Assembly (NCBI GenBank): GCA_946894095.1
Contig: OX335655.1
Location: 12,958,001-13,022,000 of the forward strand
Origin: Incurvaria masculella
Lineage: Eukaryota > Arthropoda > Insecta > Lepidoptera > Incurvariidae
Direction: 5' to 3'
DNA: 64,000 nucleotides
Positions 35,300 to 47,000 of this stretch are shown here, piece by piece. Below the pieces are notes generated by a model. It saw only the letters and a program-made list of their open reading frames with translations. It was not told the origin of the DNA and did not search any database. A program made the position numbers and the translations under genes. Every line of letters starts with the position of its first letter. Positions within the stretch are counted from its first letter, which is position 1.

Positions 35300-35545
35300 C
35301 AATTTTGGCCGCTCGGTGCGGCAGCTGGCAACACCGTCCGTCGCGGCACGCGCTGCGAAGAAGACGCGCCGCGCCTGCGGGCGCGCGCCGCCCCCCCGCC
35401 CCGCCCGCGCGCCCTCCGCCCAGCTCGATACCGCCCGCCCTGCGCGCCGCCGCCCGCCCAACAGGTTACATGCGAGATGCTCTCTCGCGAGCGAGGAGGA
35501 ACGGGAGTGGCGATCGGAGCGCATTCGTATGGCGGCAGCGCAGTC
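35300..35545. promoter_or_regulatory. GC-rich island
   Basis: Very GC-rich with many CpG, ending at a MITE at 35551. Open frames here are a by-product of composition. It could be a second promoter of the gene proposed to begin near 34.4 kb. No direct evidence. Confidence 0.25.
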
Positions 35546-35550
35546 ACGAA

Positions 35551-35719
35551 TTAGGGTCGAGTGCACGAAAGGACAAAAAATCAAAATCAACGTCAACTAC
35601 TGATCAAACACGTCACTTTGTGTGGACAGTATGGACTCTATGAACTCTATGCGGATCACTAAAAGTGACGTGTTTGAACATTGATTAAATCGGCCGTCTC
35701 TTCGTGCAACCGGGGCTTA
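35551..35719 (+). mobile_element. GCACGAA MITE, copy 4
   Basis: TTAGGGTCGAGTGCACGAAA start and CTTCGTGCAACCGGGGC end. Confidence 0.75.
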
Positions 35720-35783
35720 GTGGACAAGTTCTGTAGTTAGTTCGCTTAGGAACTGGGAACGCACAACATAGAATGCTCTTGGA

Positions 35784-36621
35784 CTAAAGGCGGGAACTCA
35801 TTCGCGGGCACGGTACAAAAGCTATTGCGCTCTGGAACCTTCTCTGATTTTTAAAGAAAAAGACAGGCTCCGTGATGAAGAGGATGCAACATGTCCACAA
35901 AGCAGACAATGCGCATAGTGTTGGATATGATTCGTTGCTAAAAGTGTAGTCAAAAATTTAACAAAAATCAAATTGATTATAAAGCTTCATGGAACAGGCT
36001 ATGTTTGATGACTAATATTTTTAACATGTTTTTATTTTATCGTTGAGTAATCCTCCTCCAAATTATTTCCAGCCTCAATAGCCCAGTAGCGCGACACTTC
36101 GGCGATCGCTCTCCGAAGTTAAGCAACGCTGGGTCCGGTCTGGTCTTGGATGGGTGACCATTCGACCGTTGAGAGAGGCTGGCCGTGGTTCGGATTCCAC
36201 GTTAAACTGTAGGTCCCCTTCCGTACTTACTAGGTGGTAGGGTTCATCCCGCCCGGGTTGGTACCATCGTATTGGATGAACGATGGTCGAAGCGGCAATG
36301 AATATTGTCCGTGTTTTCCATCCAGTTCAATGTAGCCGTGCAATATAAGAAAGGTCCTGGCATGGCACCTAGTTCCCATGTGGTGTGTTGGACTAATACC
36401 ATGACAGAAGGTGTGGTATTAGCCATCCATGTCCAGTCACATAAAAAAAAAATATATTGCATAAAACGAGCGAAAAATTCGAACTTTCGGACCATCAGGT
36501 ATCAGACATCTAGTTATTAATAAACAAAGCTATTATGAGCAAACTTTTGGATATGTGACAAAAAAATATGGGCATGATCTTCTTTCCACGTTTGTATGGG
36601 AGTTGAGCGGGAATGCCCACC
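35784..36621 (+). mobile_element. TTAA MITE, degenerate copy d, interrupted by a SINE
   Basis: Matches the 542-bp family (TTCGCGGGCACGGTACAAAA, GACAGGCTCCGTGATGA) but lacks the clean left terminus. A 5S-head SINE interrupts it at 36068-36455, after which the family sequence resumes (GAAAAATTCGAACTTTCGG). Confidence 0.75.
36068..36455 (+). mobile_element. SINE, 5S-like head, best copy
   Basis: The 5S-like head has GATCGCTCTCCGAAG, TTAAGCAACGCTGGG and CTTGGATGGGTGACC, the A-block to C-block of a 5S rRNA gene promoter. The body (GTTCGGATTCCACGTTAAAC, GTTGGTACCATCG) and the complete tail (CATCCATGTCCAGTCACAT plus A run) follow. It defines the family with this head. Confidence 0.85.
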
Positions 36622-37165
36622 CTCCCCATACAAAAGGGGAAAGAAGATTACGCCCATATTTCTTGTCAGAGATCCAAAATGTATCCTAAAATAGCTTTAT
36701 TTGATCGAACTAGATGTCTGATGACCATTGGCATTGTAAAATTGTGTTTGGTTTCTAAGTTATAAGGTCCGAAAGTTCGAATTTTTCGCGCGTTTTATGT
36801 AATAACTTTGGAGGTGGATTACGCAATGATAAAGTAAGAACATCTTAAAAAGATTAGTCATGAGACATAGCTTATTTAATCAAGATAATAATCCGTTTGG
36901 TTTTTGTTAGATTTTTGACTACAGCGGTCGGGGTTTACTTTTAGCTATAAGTCGTTTTGAAATCAAAATTTTCGTAAATCCTACCAAATCATACACTATG
37001 CACATTGTCTTTTTTGTGGACATGTTGCATCTTCCTGATCACGGAGCCTGTCTTTTTCATTGAAACAGAGATGGTTGTTCAGAGTCAGAGCCCAGAGCCC
37101 AGAGCGCAACAGCACGGTTTTGTACAGTGCCCGCGAATGAGTTCGTCCCTCCGGGTTGAGCCACC
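36622..37165 (-). mobile_element. TTAA MITE copy e, inverted
   Basis: Reverse orientation of the same family, directly abutting copy d. It has lost the outermost ~20 bp at the junction and retains TTAA at 37166-37169 on the outer side. Confidence 0.75.
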
Positions 37166-37169
37166 TTAA

Positions 37170-39014
37170 GTGCGGCATATGGCGCACGCCAGGACCTCAC
37201 AAAAAAGGCTTCCGACGACACCCATGGGCTTGGGACTTTCACAGATGCTGCGAAAACCTTGCCGGCCGGCCGGGTGCTTCTTCACACCATTTTTGAAGGA
37301 ACCCAGGCGGTACTTTGAGAGAAAAACTTCGGCAGAGAGTCGATTGAACCTTGAAGTTCTTACATGTCGTTGAAACTGGAGAACTTCAGTAGTGTAAGTG
37401 CTCGTCCCCATATTACGTGGCCAATTTTACCCACTTCTTGACCCCCTCCCTCCCCCTCTACCAGTTTCCGTAGTACCTTAAATATTTACATTAAATAGCT
37501 TCATATTACATCAATATTTCAGATCTTGGTGATGTGTGAACGGCACAAGTAAGGAGAATTAAAACCCAAACTCACAAGTACACGTTTTATTCTATTATTT
37601 TTCAAGAATTTATTTTATAATTTTGACTAATATTAATGACCGCGTAAATACTACGTGACTTAGCACTAAATTGTGACTGATCGCTGTCTTTTGTGACAAC
37701 CCCTCCACCTAATTATGGTACGAGCCCTAAGCCCCCATACAAACGACTTTCTGTCGCCACGCCCGTCCTTCCGTCCCCGCTGTCTCTCGGTGTGCAGACT
37801 ATCTGCAATCTCCGATCCATTAATCGGGTAATTATATTTGACGGTCCATTTTATGACCCCGCCGACCCTGGCGGTGAGTGACGGCGGGGGAGAGGGGAAC
37901 GCCTCCAGAGGCTACGTGCCCTGGAACATGCTGGCGCGCCCGCCAAACGCACGACCCGCGTTTCTGTAGTTTATTGCACCCGATGCAACTGGTGCATCAA
38001 TAATGCGCCCTGAGCGTGACCTGGGTCGGCCCGGGCCGTTGCGTAGCAACAACCACCCACCGCCACCGCACCTTCGCGCCCTGTCGGCGGAAACATTTGG
38101 AAAATACCTCACTTCGCTGGTGACTAAGTTTGGTGGGACCAAGTGGCCCCTGATTTCACCACCTCCAGCTACCTAAATTCGATAGTTAACTTTCGGTTAC
38201 ATTGAATAAATTGTTCTGGCACACATACAGGACACATCGATCGTCGGGATGGAAGTGGATTTAAAGATGGAGGGAACACCTCAGTAATATAAATAATCTA
38301 GTAATCTTCAAATTGTAAGGAAATAACGTTGTCTGTCCGTCAACGGACTACCATTGGATTCGTTTCGAGATCTCGACATTAGCGGCAGTAAAATGCTACA
38401 GCACTGGTCCGTGTATTAACCACTTTACCTGAGATCACGATACCTACTATGTATAGCTCTCATCGGCTTGAACTCATCTAATGGCGCATGCTAAGGCAAC
38501 TTACATGAGCACCAGCCGTAGAAACTGACATCGTTAGTAATGCGGGTGCGCAGCCGTATTTGTCTATGGTCCACAACATTTCAACATTTCACAACGGACT
38601 ACCCTCACCCGCTGTTGACACCGGACCATAGTTATTCTGTGACCGGACAACCGTAAGTAACCACCATAAGCAGTGGCGTAACAATAGGGTGGCAGGCCTG
38701 GCATAATGCTACGGGCCCCCGACCCAAGAGGGCCCCGGCCCAACAAAAATATTTTTTTACATTGTACCAGAGTATTTTATTTTATTTGAAAAGTATTTTT
38801 TTATAAGTTCTGCTTAAAATCCAAAGTAAGACAAATAAAGACCATAATACAATTTCAAGTTAATCGTTAAGCATGTCAACCAACCTAAACTTTGATGATG
38901 TTATAGACACTTTTGCGGAACCGAAAGCTCGAAAAAAATAATTTTCATAATAAATATCTTATCGAAATTAAATTGTTATTTTATTTTATTTTAAATGTAT
39001 GCAGGTTTCCTCAC
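37170..39014. other. Unassigned DNA with a GC-rich patch
   Basis: 37860-38110 is GC-rich without a convincing frame. CACCACCTCCAGCTACCTAAA near 38157 repeats a sequence of 16100. A fragment starting GCAGTGGCGTAAC at 38673 looks like a transposon end but cannot be assigned. Confidence 0.35.
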
Positions 39015-39220
39015 GATGTTGTTCCTACACCGAAAAGCTAGCGAATAGATGATGATTGCATTAAGATATTCTGTTCTATGGATGAATGTGAAGTCTACAA
39101 TACGCATTGGGCTAGCGTGGGGACTACAGACCATTCTCTCTCGCCTAAGAGAGGAGGCCTATGGCCATTAGTGAGACATATACAACGTGTAATTGAGTAT
39201 GCTGAATATCTGGAAGCTTG
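39015..39220 (+). mobile_element. RTE-like LINE 3' relic
   Basis: ATGAATGTGAAGTCTACAAT, GGGCTAGCGTGGGGACTAC and AGAGGAGGCCTATGGCCA are landmarks of RTE-type LINE 3' regions common in Lepidoptera. 39221-40715 shows nothing recognised. Confidence 0.5.
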
Positions 39221-40716
39221 CCACGGTCCCCAGATGGTATAGTTACCCACTGACCATAAATGCATAATATTGTTTCTGATATTGCTCCGACTAGTGTTGA
39301 TGAAAATTTTCTCCAAATTATCAAACGTCGTCACTGGTGCCATTTCTTGCTGCCGAGAGCACAATATTGAGCCGGTCTGGCACCTCACTTGGCCCTTTAC
39401 ACAATATAGGCGTAGTGACACTTTCTGTACGAGGGAAAATGGATGTCAAAAGTGGCCCTTGTGCGTAAACGGTTTACGCGAGACGCTCCTGGGAGTCCGC
39501 ACCGGAGCGCGCGCCTTATTGACGGTTCGGCGCGCCGTCAAATATCGACGGAAAATCTTAAATCGTAGAAGTACCGTGCTCCGGAGAGAAAACCACTTTG
39601 ACGACCGATGTGAAAGCGGTTTTCACGACCGAAAGATTCCCGATTCCCGAGCGCGGAACTCCAAGAAAGCCTATTGATCGGCGCCACTGAAAAGTTACTA
39701 ACAATGGGAAATAACGTGCCTTTGGGGTTGTATGGATACATTTCGGAGTTGGTTCCATCTCGAGGGACGGTTCTATGCGCGTCGTGCGAGTTGTGCGTTC
39801 GGACTATAGGAAGTTGGACTACCCCAGGGCCTACCTAAGGACGTGGTGACTACATTTCGTCGCACCGGCAACGAAAACTAGCAAAGCATGCTTGAAAGCG
39901 TTGGATTTTTAACCAGCATTTGGCCTATTCACTACTTAACCGCCCCGTGATATCACCCAATCCCTCTACCCATTTATTTAATAAATTAAAAGCTTAAAAG
40001 CTTAGTAAATTAAAAGCTTAAAGTGGACTGCGGTGGATGGAAATTCAAAATGATTATAATTTGAGTAGATTTGAATGTGACATATATGGTAGAATCTACT
40101 GTAAAGTAAGGACACATTAATACTACTTCTTGAAATATACTGGAATCCTGGACCATATACTTCACGTTATCTCTTGCTTAACGGTCGATTATACATATTG
40201 AAAAAAGCAGCGAACATGGAAGGACTGGAGCAGCAACTGAAACTAGTTTGCAACATACAATAGCGGTAGCGCCGGCGAGTGAGTTCGCTTACGTGTTCCC
40301 TTACTACTGATTTTCTTGAGATTCGACGACATGTTATAACACGTAAGAACTTCAGAGGTGCTATTTAGTGCAACGAAAATTCGATAATTCGCTTCCGAGT
40401 AAACGAACTAACTACAATTGGATAGAACTTTTCTACTAACTAGTAGCTAAGCTACGGTGCCGCCATACGAGCGAGTTTAGATCGCCTCCTTCCATGCTCG
40501 CTGGAAAAATAGCAACGTACTTGCTTACTACGAAAAAGTATGCTTTAATCAAAGTAGATATGTTTAGTTCACACCACAATTTCACACTGATCACTGGCAC
40601 GAATATGTCCAAGGACATTCCTCTAGTTCTTGGATAAAGGTATCGAAATGTTTTTGATTTTTGGATGGACGCAAATACCTGTCGAAATAAAATCTGCCAA
40701 ATTTGGAAGCGACACC

Positions 40717-40722
40717 TTTATT
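40717..40722 (-). promoter_or_regulatory. Candidate poly(A) signal of the SLC23 gene
   Basis: AATAAA on the minus strand, about 195 bases after the stop codon at 40916. Confidence 0.45.
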
Positions 40723-40915
40723 TCTCTCCTTTCATTACGTCTTGAGGATCTACAGCGTATTCCTTGTACTTCCGGCTGTTTCGTTTAGTTTTCATTTTAC
40801 TGAAGGGCATCACATGCAGTAAGCTGTTGGTAGGTTTCATCTTCCGACGGTAGACTGCTCCCAGCCACCACCACACCGGCGGCACCGCCCTCCCTAGGCA
40901 TTACTTATTCCGTGC

Positions 40916-41033
40916 CTAGGCATCGCGCCGCGGCCGGCGGCACAGCAGCGTGTGTATATTCTCTGACAGCAGCGCGGTGAACTTGCCAGGCTGGTAGGTC
41001 GGCATGAATGGCAAGAAGGAAGTCCACTGCCAC
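40916..41033 (-). CDS. SLC23 exon 13 (C-terminus)
   Basis: Acceptor GTCGGTAG; completes an AG|G arginine codon. Encodes WQWTSFLPFMPTYQPGKF and a short basic tail ending RRPRRDA and TAG. The intron to exon 12 (41034-42114) contains a repeat relic at 41650-41760. Confidence 0.85.
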
Positions 41034-44000
41034 CTACCGACAACGTAACAGGCTCACTACACTATCGAACAAGTTTCCATGCATAAAGTGAATAAAATCG
41101 GTATTAGGTACTGTGCAATAGGAATGCATGTAGCATACTACGGCCGATAAACTGTTTCCATGCTATTAATGATTTACTAGGTTTTTGAAATTTTGGATTC
41201 TAAAATATGTTATAGAAATCTATGTCTGTATGTTTTAATTTCTCTTATATACCTTTTATGTTGGCTAATAAACATTGGAAAAAAGTTGTCAGTTTTTAAG
41301 TTAATTTTCGTTTTTTTTTCCTAAAAATGCAGATATTTACATAAAAATCAAAACATACGGACATAGAATGAAGCTTTCTCAAGTGATGCTACTTTTTTAT
41401 TGAAATCTAGCAACGTTTAGGGGTAGGGAAACGTTAGGGCCCGGAAAACGATTTCCGTGCAAAATTGTGCCTTGGCCAATGGACAAACAATGCATTTCTT
41501 AAAATTAGATTTACATAGATTAAAATCTTAGATTTCTTGTGACTTCACGACAGCCTTAAGAAGATTTGAAAACGAATTTATGGAATAAGAATAGTTTAAA
41601 TTGTTTCCAAATATCTGTTTATGAAAAACAAAAAAACAGAGGCTGTGCTGGGGACTTAAGGTGCTCAGAAAAGCCAAATACACCTCGTCTCGCGAAACCA
41701 CGCTCAACGAGGCACCATACCAGCGGATTTGCGGACTATTGCTGAGCTTTCGAGCTTGTACGATAAAAAATAACCTTCTTAATGAAATTCTTTTCGGCTA
41801 AAAGTGAAAATTTTCTCAAGTCGGAAACAAACATCAAAACGTGAAAAACAGTCGATATTTTTTTTTATATTCATAAAAACAATCTGTTTGATTATATATA
41901 CATATATGTCACACTCTGATCGTATAACTGCAGCTTGTGTAAAAAAAATCTAAACATAAAGCATTTTAAAATAGCGCGTAAAAACTTTAAAATGGAATGG
42001 TCTTATAATCGCGAAACAACCAACCTCCACTCCAGAAAACCCGTCAATCATACAATTTTATTTTGCTTCAGGCAAATTCGCACGAGCTCAAGTGCCGAAC
42101 GCATCCAACGTTACCTGCGGATGTAGGTCATTCCCGCAGGGAAGTCGTAGGTGTCTGCCGCCCTCGCCTCCCCCTCGCGCCCTACTCCCAGCGCCATCTG
42201 CCGCCCCCATGCCGCCAGCCCCCGCTCCTCGTCTGAGCCTGGCCAGCACGACACACCCCAGCCACATCACTACTAGCAGCACTAAGCTACGTACTAGGTA
42301 CGATATGTATACTAGGTCACAGCATTTATGGCTGAATTATATTAAGAAATTATATTATGATTGAATATTTCCTCTAATATCTTTTAGACGCTTTATTTAC
42401 ACAGCTCGAGTGCACACGACCCTACGTTTTTGTTGGTATCTGTTAAGGCTACGCCGTCCACCCGTGGGTAAAAAATATTGCCCCAACACATTGACACAAC
42501 GTGCTCACTCACACAAATGTAAGACATTTACACGGCGCACATTGGATCACGATGCACGGCGGACTTGGACTATGTAAAATATAAAACTTGCGTTAATTAT
42601 GGGACACACAGTATAAAAAAATCTATAACCACAGATCGTTGCGTGCTAGGTACTACTGTACGTACAGGAACTGAGGTATAGGGTGCAGCCTGTAGTAAGC
42701 TCGGCGCCATGCGTCTCGTACTACTACTGTACACTGACCAGGTATGAGGTTGTCGAGCAGGCAGCCGGTGACGCCACCAACCAGAATGGAGGTGGACAGC
42801 AGCACCTGCAGAACGGCGTCGAGCGTCGAGACGCCGGTAGTGAGCTCGGCACCGTGCGTTGCCATCCAGCGCGTCAGCACGAGCGGAAAGAATAGGCTGA
42901 ATCCGACTATGTACAGGTTGCGAGAGCTGTTCAGGTCGATGTACTGTAGTGCTGACAGACCTGTACAATTTCACGTGATTTCAAAAATGTTTTAACGTGT
43001 AACGTGATTGCAGTCGGTTTGTAGTGACCACAGAGCCAAGAATCACCCCACGCACTTTCATAAAGCCGTAGTCCTTTACCAACACTGCATGTAACGAAAA
43101 TGCATCCCAAAATACAACGTTAACTTGCGTAACGGTAACGTTACGTGTATAATGGGACTTATTGCAAAAAAAAAATCAATTTCAATAAACAAAGGCAGGG
43201 AAATGGTACAGTCGAATAAAGAGTTAAGGATACACATCCGGTTGAATGAAAAGATGAACAGTCGAAATACTTTGAATTTTGGAAACAATTATAGGGTAAC
43301 ATGTAGATTCAAACATAGTTGAGGATGTCTACTCAGGAAGAGTAAACAAAACCATAACAAAATTAAATCGAAAGTTGCATATAAACACCATTAATTTTAA
43401 CGTTTAGCCGGAAGTTTATCCTTTAACCTTTGGTTGACTGTACCTACAGTTTTACGTGCATTCCGACACATGAAATTCACTCATCTGACTCAGAAAGAGA
43501 AATAAACAAACGAGGCGGAGGTTCATCCTGCCGAATGAGAATCGAGGCCTCAGTTGTCGTTCATAAATCAAATCGCGGGCGCACCGAATGCCGCGATCAT
43601 GCCGAACATGACGCAGAAGAGGCCGCCGACGATGGGCTGCGGGATGATGATGAACACGGCGCCCAGCTTGCCGAGCACGCCCTGCACCACCATCAACGCC
43701 GCCGCCCACTGCACCACGCGCCGCGACCCCACCTGCGCACACGGTGCAGATATAGCGTGACAAGAGCGGGCGCACCGAATGTTGCTATCATGCCGAACTT
43801 GACGCAGAAGAGGCCGCCGACGATGGGCTGCGGGATGATGATGAACACGGCGCCCAGCTTGCCGAGCACGCCCTGCACCACCATCAACGCCGCCGCCCAC
43901 TGCACCACGCGCCGCGACCCCACCTGCGCACACGGTGCAGATATAGCGTGACAAGAGCGGGCGCACCGAATGTTGCTATAATGCCGAACTTGACGCAGAA

Positions 44001-47000
44001 GAGGCCGCCGACGATGGGCTGCGGGATGATGATGAACACGGCCCCCAGCTTGCCGAGCACGCCCTGCACCACCATCAACGCCGCCGCCCACTGCACCACG
44101 CGCCGCGACCCCACCTGCGCACACGGTGCAGATATAGCGTGAGAAGAGCGGGCGCACCGAATGTTGCTATCATGCCGAACTTGACGCAGAAGAGGCCGCC
44201 GACGATGGGCTGCGGGATGATGATGAACACGGCGCCCAGCTTGCCGAGCACGCCCTGCACCACCATCAGCGCCGCCGCCCACTGCACCACGCGCCGCGAC
44301 CCCACCTGCGCACACGGTGCAGATATAGCGTGACAAGAGCGGGCGCACCGAATGTTGCTATCATGCCGAACTTGACGCAGAAGAGGCCGCCGACGATGGG
44401 CTGCGGGATGATGATGAACACGGCGCCCAGCTTGCCGAGCACGCCCTGCACCACCATCAGCTTCGCCGCCCACTGCACCACGCGCCGCGACCCCACCTGC
44501 GCACACGGTGCAGATATAGCGTGACAAGAGCGGGCGCACCGAATGCTGCTATCATGCCGAACTTGACGCAGAAGAGACCGCAGACGATGGGCTGCGGGAT
44601 GATGATGAACACGGCGCCCAGCTTGCCGAGCACGCCCTGCACCACCATCAGCGCCGCCGCCCACTGCACCACGCGCCGCGACCCTACCTGCGCACACAGT
44701 GTAGATATAGCGTGACAAGAGCGGGCGCACCGAATGCTGCGATCATGCCGAACATGACGCAGAAGAGGCGGACGTGAACATTGTATTATTGCCGCTTCAT
44801 CTCTCTTTCCATCAATGTACCTTCTCAGGCGGGCCATTACCTAGAAGTCGACCTGTGAGGTCTTGTACAGTAGAAAGTGCAGGCTTTCTTTTATGGAACT
44901 GGGCGTGGATGGCTAATCGTACATCTATCGTCACGACATTAGCCCAACACAATAGTAACTAGGCTCTATGCCAGGACCTTCCTTATATTGCACGGCTCCA
45001 TTACACTCGATGAAAACCGCGGAAAATATTCAGTGCCTCTTCGACCCGCTTTCATGAGCGAGATGACCCTACCTCACAGTAAATAAGAAGGGGACCTACA
45101 GTTTTATGTGAAATCTGAACCATTCATCCGCAACGGTCATGAACTCAACAGTACCGCGCCCACGGTAATTGAACCTCGATTATTGAATGCCGATGCATCA
45201 CATGAAGCTACAATGTCATAAGCTTAACCTTGGTGACGCCGATGGCGCCGACGTTCTCCCCGAAGGTGTTGGTGCCATTTCCGGAGCCCCACAGGCCGGC
45301 CAGCATGGTGCCGAGACCCTCCGTGCCCAGCCCGCGGTTGATAGCATGCAGCGGCGGAGGCGGCGCATCTACAACGCACGCTCTTCGATCAGAACTAACA
45401 TACTGCATCCAAAAGGTCATGTGCTTAGTAATTTATGTGATCAATTGCACACTGACTGACTTGCAGCAGATACCTCAACATTCTGGTACCAAAGGTGTAT
45501 TAGCAGCGATTCGTTTTTAAATATTTAGTGGAGATAAATCATCATATATTTAATGAAGATAAATCATCGAATTGAAGAATAAAATAAAGTAACAATCCGG
45601 ACGAGATACCATGACACCTGGCTCAGATAACTTTTAATAAAAGAATTTCGGATATCTCGGAAACAAAAGAATGACTCGGATACATTAAAACGCCACGTAC
45701 ATCGGTAGGAGTGATGCTATCGTTAACTGGGTGACGAGGGCGGGGCTCCGCGCGAAGCAGCAGGAGAAGTATCGAATTCCGAGCCAGGTGTCATGTTAAC
45801 TCGTCCGACCTGAATGCAGAAAGCTGTATTTAGGCCAGCATTTACCTTATGTGGTGGTACCACAGGTGTTCTTAATACATGTATATACAAATTGGGGCTT
45901 CTTTAGAGCTCATTAAATGCTGTGCTTACCACACATCCTGGCAGTGGTGGGGTAGTAGCTGATGGACTCGACGGTGCAGGCCAGCACGCCGGCCAGCATT
46001 CCCAGAACGCCGGCCAGGCTCACCGTCGGCGCGCCCCACTGCCCTGCCGGGGGACACCGGTCACGCACGCACTTTCCGGATAGGCGGGCATGGTACCCTT
46101 AGGACATAGCCCTAAGCAAGAACGTTTTGACGTTCTTTACCCTATCATACTTTCAAAATGTTGGTACCTATCATTGCATATAATCAGCAAACATTGCAAG
46201 AGCTTATAGGTTGACATGACATCCATGGAAATTACGATCGAATTTTTTCGGTTCCGTACCCAAAGGGTGCCAACGGAACCCTATTACTAAGCCTCCGCTG
46301 TCCGTCCGTCCGTCCGTCTGTCACAGGGCTGTATCTCATGAACCGTGATAGGTGGACAGCTGAAATTTTCACAGAGTATATATTTATTTTGCCGCTATAA
46401 CAACAAATATATAACATTATAAAAATCAAAGGAGCGCCCCATCCAAAAAACGTGATTTTGTTGTGCTAAATATTTTAAGATCGTACGGAATCCTTCGTGT
46501 CAACGACGTGTAACTGTCAAAGAGTTACCGGGGTAAGGCACGCGGAACCACGGCGCGTCCTCTATGATGCGCAGCTTGACGTCAGTCCTGGCCGGGTGTC
46601 CAGGCTCCAGGTACTCGGAAAGAGTCAGCGCTAGGCAAATCATCCACATTATGGATATCGTAAGCAGAACCTGAAAGATCGCATAAAAACACATCAACAC
46701 TGAGAAATTATGTGTGAGTTCCACCAATATTATGACGGTAGCCATCCATGTCCAGTCAATTAAAAATATACTGTAATTTGTTTGCACGATTTCAATGTTT
46801 ACGTCTGTAATTCGGTTGATATTTTTCGAGAGATTGTATTGTGTATCTTGCGTCTTTGGTCTAGATCTCAACACCGTGTTGCAGGAATGTTTCTGCCGAA
46901 AAGCATGACCATTTTTTCAAATTCCTTTTTATCTCACTACGGTTATTACGTATGGTGAAATTTTACTGAAGCTCAGTACCCGAAGTCTCAGTTGTCACCT

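Noticed and set aside
36068..36180. A 5S rRNA gene
   Set aside because: Only the promoter-like middle matches; the 5' and 3' ends of 5S rRNA are missing and the sequence continues into a SINE body. Several copies share that body.
40730..40850. Minus frame with KMKTKRNSRKYKEYAV after the SLC23 stop
   Set aside because: It lies between the stop and the likely poly(A) signal and has no splice support; treated as 3' UTR.
43568..44730. Series of 154-codon minus ORFs and 64-codon plus ORFs
   Set aside because: They are read-through of the tandem exon units and their spacers, and shift frame at each unit.
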